A stretch of 64,000 bases of DNA from Rhodanobacter glycinis (GTDB taxonomy: Bacteria; Pseudomonadota; Gammaproteobacteria; Xanthomonadales; Rhodanobacteraceae). Every line of letters begins with the position of its first letter. Positions within the stretch are counted from its first letter, which is position 1. The stretch spans positions 321,912-385,911 of the forward strand of contig NZ_RCZB01000001.1 in NCBI RefSeq assembly GCF_006438785.1, in the 5' to 3' direction. Both the position numbers and the translations under genes were made by a program. This document shows, piece by piece, positions 63,124 through 64,000 of this stretch. The notes under the pieces are model-generated. The model was not told where the DNA came from. It was given only the letters and a program-made list of their open reading frames with translations, and searched no databases.

Positions 63124-63164
63124 GCGGAGGTAATTAAACGCGGATAACTACCTCCGTCCCTTTT
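63124..63164 (+). terminator. Rho-independent terminator after the XAC0095-like gene
   Basis: CGGAGGTA (63125-63132) pairs with TACCTCCG (63149-63156) across a 16-nt loop, followed by CCCTTTT. It separates the XAC0095-like gene from the nitrilase gene, which therefore may have its own promoter within 63165-63200. Confidence 0.7.
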
Positions 63165-63211
63165 GATTGTCCGCTCATGAGTGGGGATTTCTCGATCTAT
63201 GGAGTGTGGGG

Positions 63212-64000
63212 ATGAATCTGGTATTCGCGGTGTGCACGGAAGATTCCACTAATGTCGCCAACGAGAAGGTGTCTGCGCGGCTGACACGGTTGCGCAACCA
63301 TATTCAGCGCGTGCAGGCGGCAACGACGCCGACTTTCATCGTGTTCGTCGCGCCGGAATTCATGTTCATGCACGGGCACGCGGGCAGTGATCGCCTCCGC
63401 TGGTATAGCAAGGCCGAACGCGACAAGACGCTGAAGGGGCTGGCGGCGGCTTCGCTGCTCTTCGGCCGTCTGCTGCTGGTTGGCGGCAGCATCTGCTGGG
63501 CGAAGACGGAGAAAAACTGGGGTGAGAAGACCGACTGGGTGGTCCGCAACGAAGCTCCCGTCCACTACAACGGCAATCTTCTGGCCCTGTACGGAAAGCG
63601 CCATGGAGGGGGCGAGGTCTATGCCGAGGACACCCTTCGCCTGTACCGGGCACGTCGCGGCGCAATCGATCTCCAGATGTACGATCCGAACGGGGTCGAT
63701 CCGTTTGGCAATCGCTTGTACAACATCATCCAGGCAACCGGGAACATGAGCGAGCTAGCCTCGTTGACGAACAACACGGTTCGTCGTGGCCCCGGTGGCG
63801 CTGCGCTCCCGGCAGCGCCCGGTATCAAGTCGGCGCGCGAACGTTACGACGGACGCATTCGCTTCATCCCCGGGACCAGCGAGCCGAGCTTCGACATTCC
63901 CGGCGGCACGCTCACCGGCGGAGTGGAAATCTGTCAGGAGCACAACCTGGCTGCGTTGCAGAATAACAGTGGTCGTGGCAGGACCAACTTCCACCTGCTG
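63212..64000 (+). CDS. Nitrilase-superfamily carbon-nitrogen hydrolase (3' end outside window)
   Basis: 263 residues visible and still open at the window edge. The catalytic triad pattern of the superfamily is seen: Glu49 in FVAPEFMF, Lys129 in LLALYGKRHGGG and Cys241 in GGVEICQEHN. The residues around the triad (long loops, an RRGPGG stretch about 191-196) are unlike standard amidases, so it is a divergent member. GGAG lies 8 nt upstream of the ATG at 63212. It follows the XAC0095-like gene after a terminator; a functional link is possible but unproven. Confidence 0.78.
   Translation, partial: MNLVFAVCTEDSTNVANEKVSARLTRLRNHIQRVQAATTPTFIVFVAPEFMFMHGHAGSDRLRWYSKAERDKTLKGLAAASLLFGRLLLVGGSICWAKTEKNWGEKTDWVVRNEAPVHYNGNLLALYGKRHGGGEVYAEDTLRLYRARRGAIDLQMYDPNGVDPFGNRLYNIIQATGNMSELASLTNNTVRRGPGGAALPAAPGIKSARERYDGRIRFIPGTSEPSFDIPGGTLTGGVEICQEHNLAALQNNSGRGRTNFHLL

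Overview
This window reads as chromosomal DNA of a high-GC gammaproteobacterium of the Xanthomonadales, most likely the Rhodanobacteraceae (Rhodanobacter/Dyella type). That placement is an inference. It rests on the gene order comEC-exbB-exbD-msbA-lpxK, a small XAC0095-like protein, a five-step histidine pathway with HutF, and interspersed REP elements of the type common in this order. No rRNA, tRNA or CRISPR array was seen.

Layout. 1-5.2 kb: a MarR regulator and a truncated NodT-type efflux lipoprotein gene, a TatD hydrolase, two tandem glycine-zipper lipoproteins, a SleB-like hydrolase and YgfZ. 5.3-10.1 kb: a complete succinate dehydrogenase block, with a DUF1674 (SdhAF4-like) assembly gene, sdhCDAB, a small membrane protein, sdhE and a YgfX-like gene. 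10.2-18.6 kb: an envelope block of lolC-lolD, comEC, exbB-exbD, msbA and lpxK. 18.5-24.5 kb: hutI, a ClC channel, a GNAT-nitrilase fusion and hutF. 24.5-27.3 kb: a Cpx-like stress module (CpxP/Spy-like protein divergent from a response regulator and sensor kinase), with a perfect GTAAA-N5-GTAAA box between them. 27.3-43 kb: metabolic and regulatory genes, including LysR/aldo-keto reductase, GlcG-like, EamA-like and MFS transporters, an NPP-type phosphodiesterase, a TetR plus Lnt-like hydrolase operon, and an Ada-AlkA/Ogt DNA alkylation repair operon. 43-51.5 kb: a GAF histidine kinase, a decayed cytochrome b561 fragment, a cupin/AhpD-like/HD operon divergent from a MocR regulator, a cytochrome b561/catalase-like peroxidase pair, and hutU.

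51.5-64 kb is accessory DNA. It starts with an AT-richer PD-(D/E)XK nuclease-like gene and an AAA ATPase with a TOPRIM-like end whose 5' part (with Walker A) has been cut off by an IS5-family element. That IS is itself truncated at its 3' end by a REP sequence. A REP-associated tyrosine transposase (RAYT) and at least six REP/REPIN copies follow, interleaved with an amidohydrolase, a lipoprotein esterase and a 688-residue DUF4238 protein. Next come a lower-GC gene with an R-x4-H (HEPN-like) motif, a roughly 200-nt region dense in stem-loops with a promoter and an intrinsic terminator, an XAC0095-like protein with an apparent internal duplication, and a nitrilase-superfamily gene that runs off the right edge.

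The items I would look at first are the stem-loop region with its XAC0095-like and nitrilase neighbours (62.1-64 kb), the RAYT-REPIN set, the interrupted ATPase/nuclease locus, and the candidate HEPN gene beside the DUF4238 gene.
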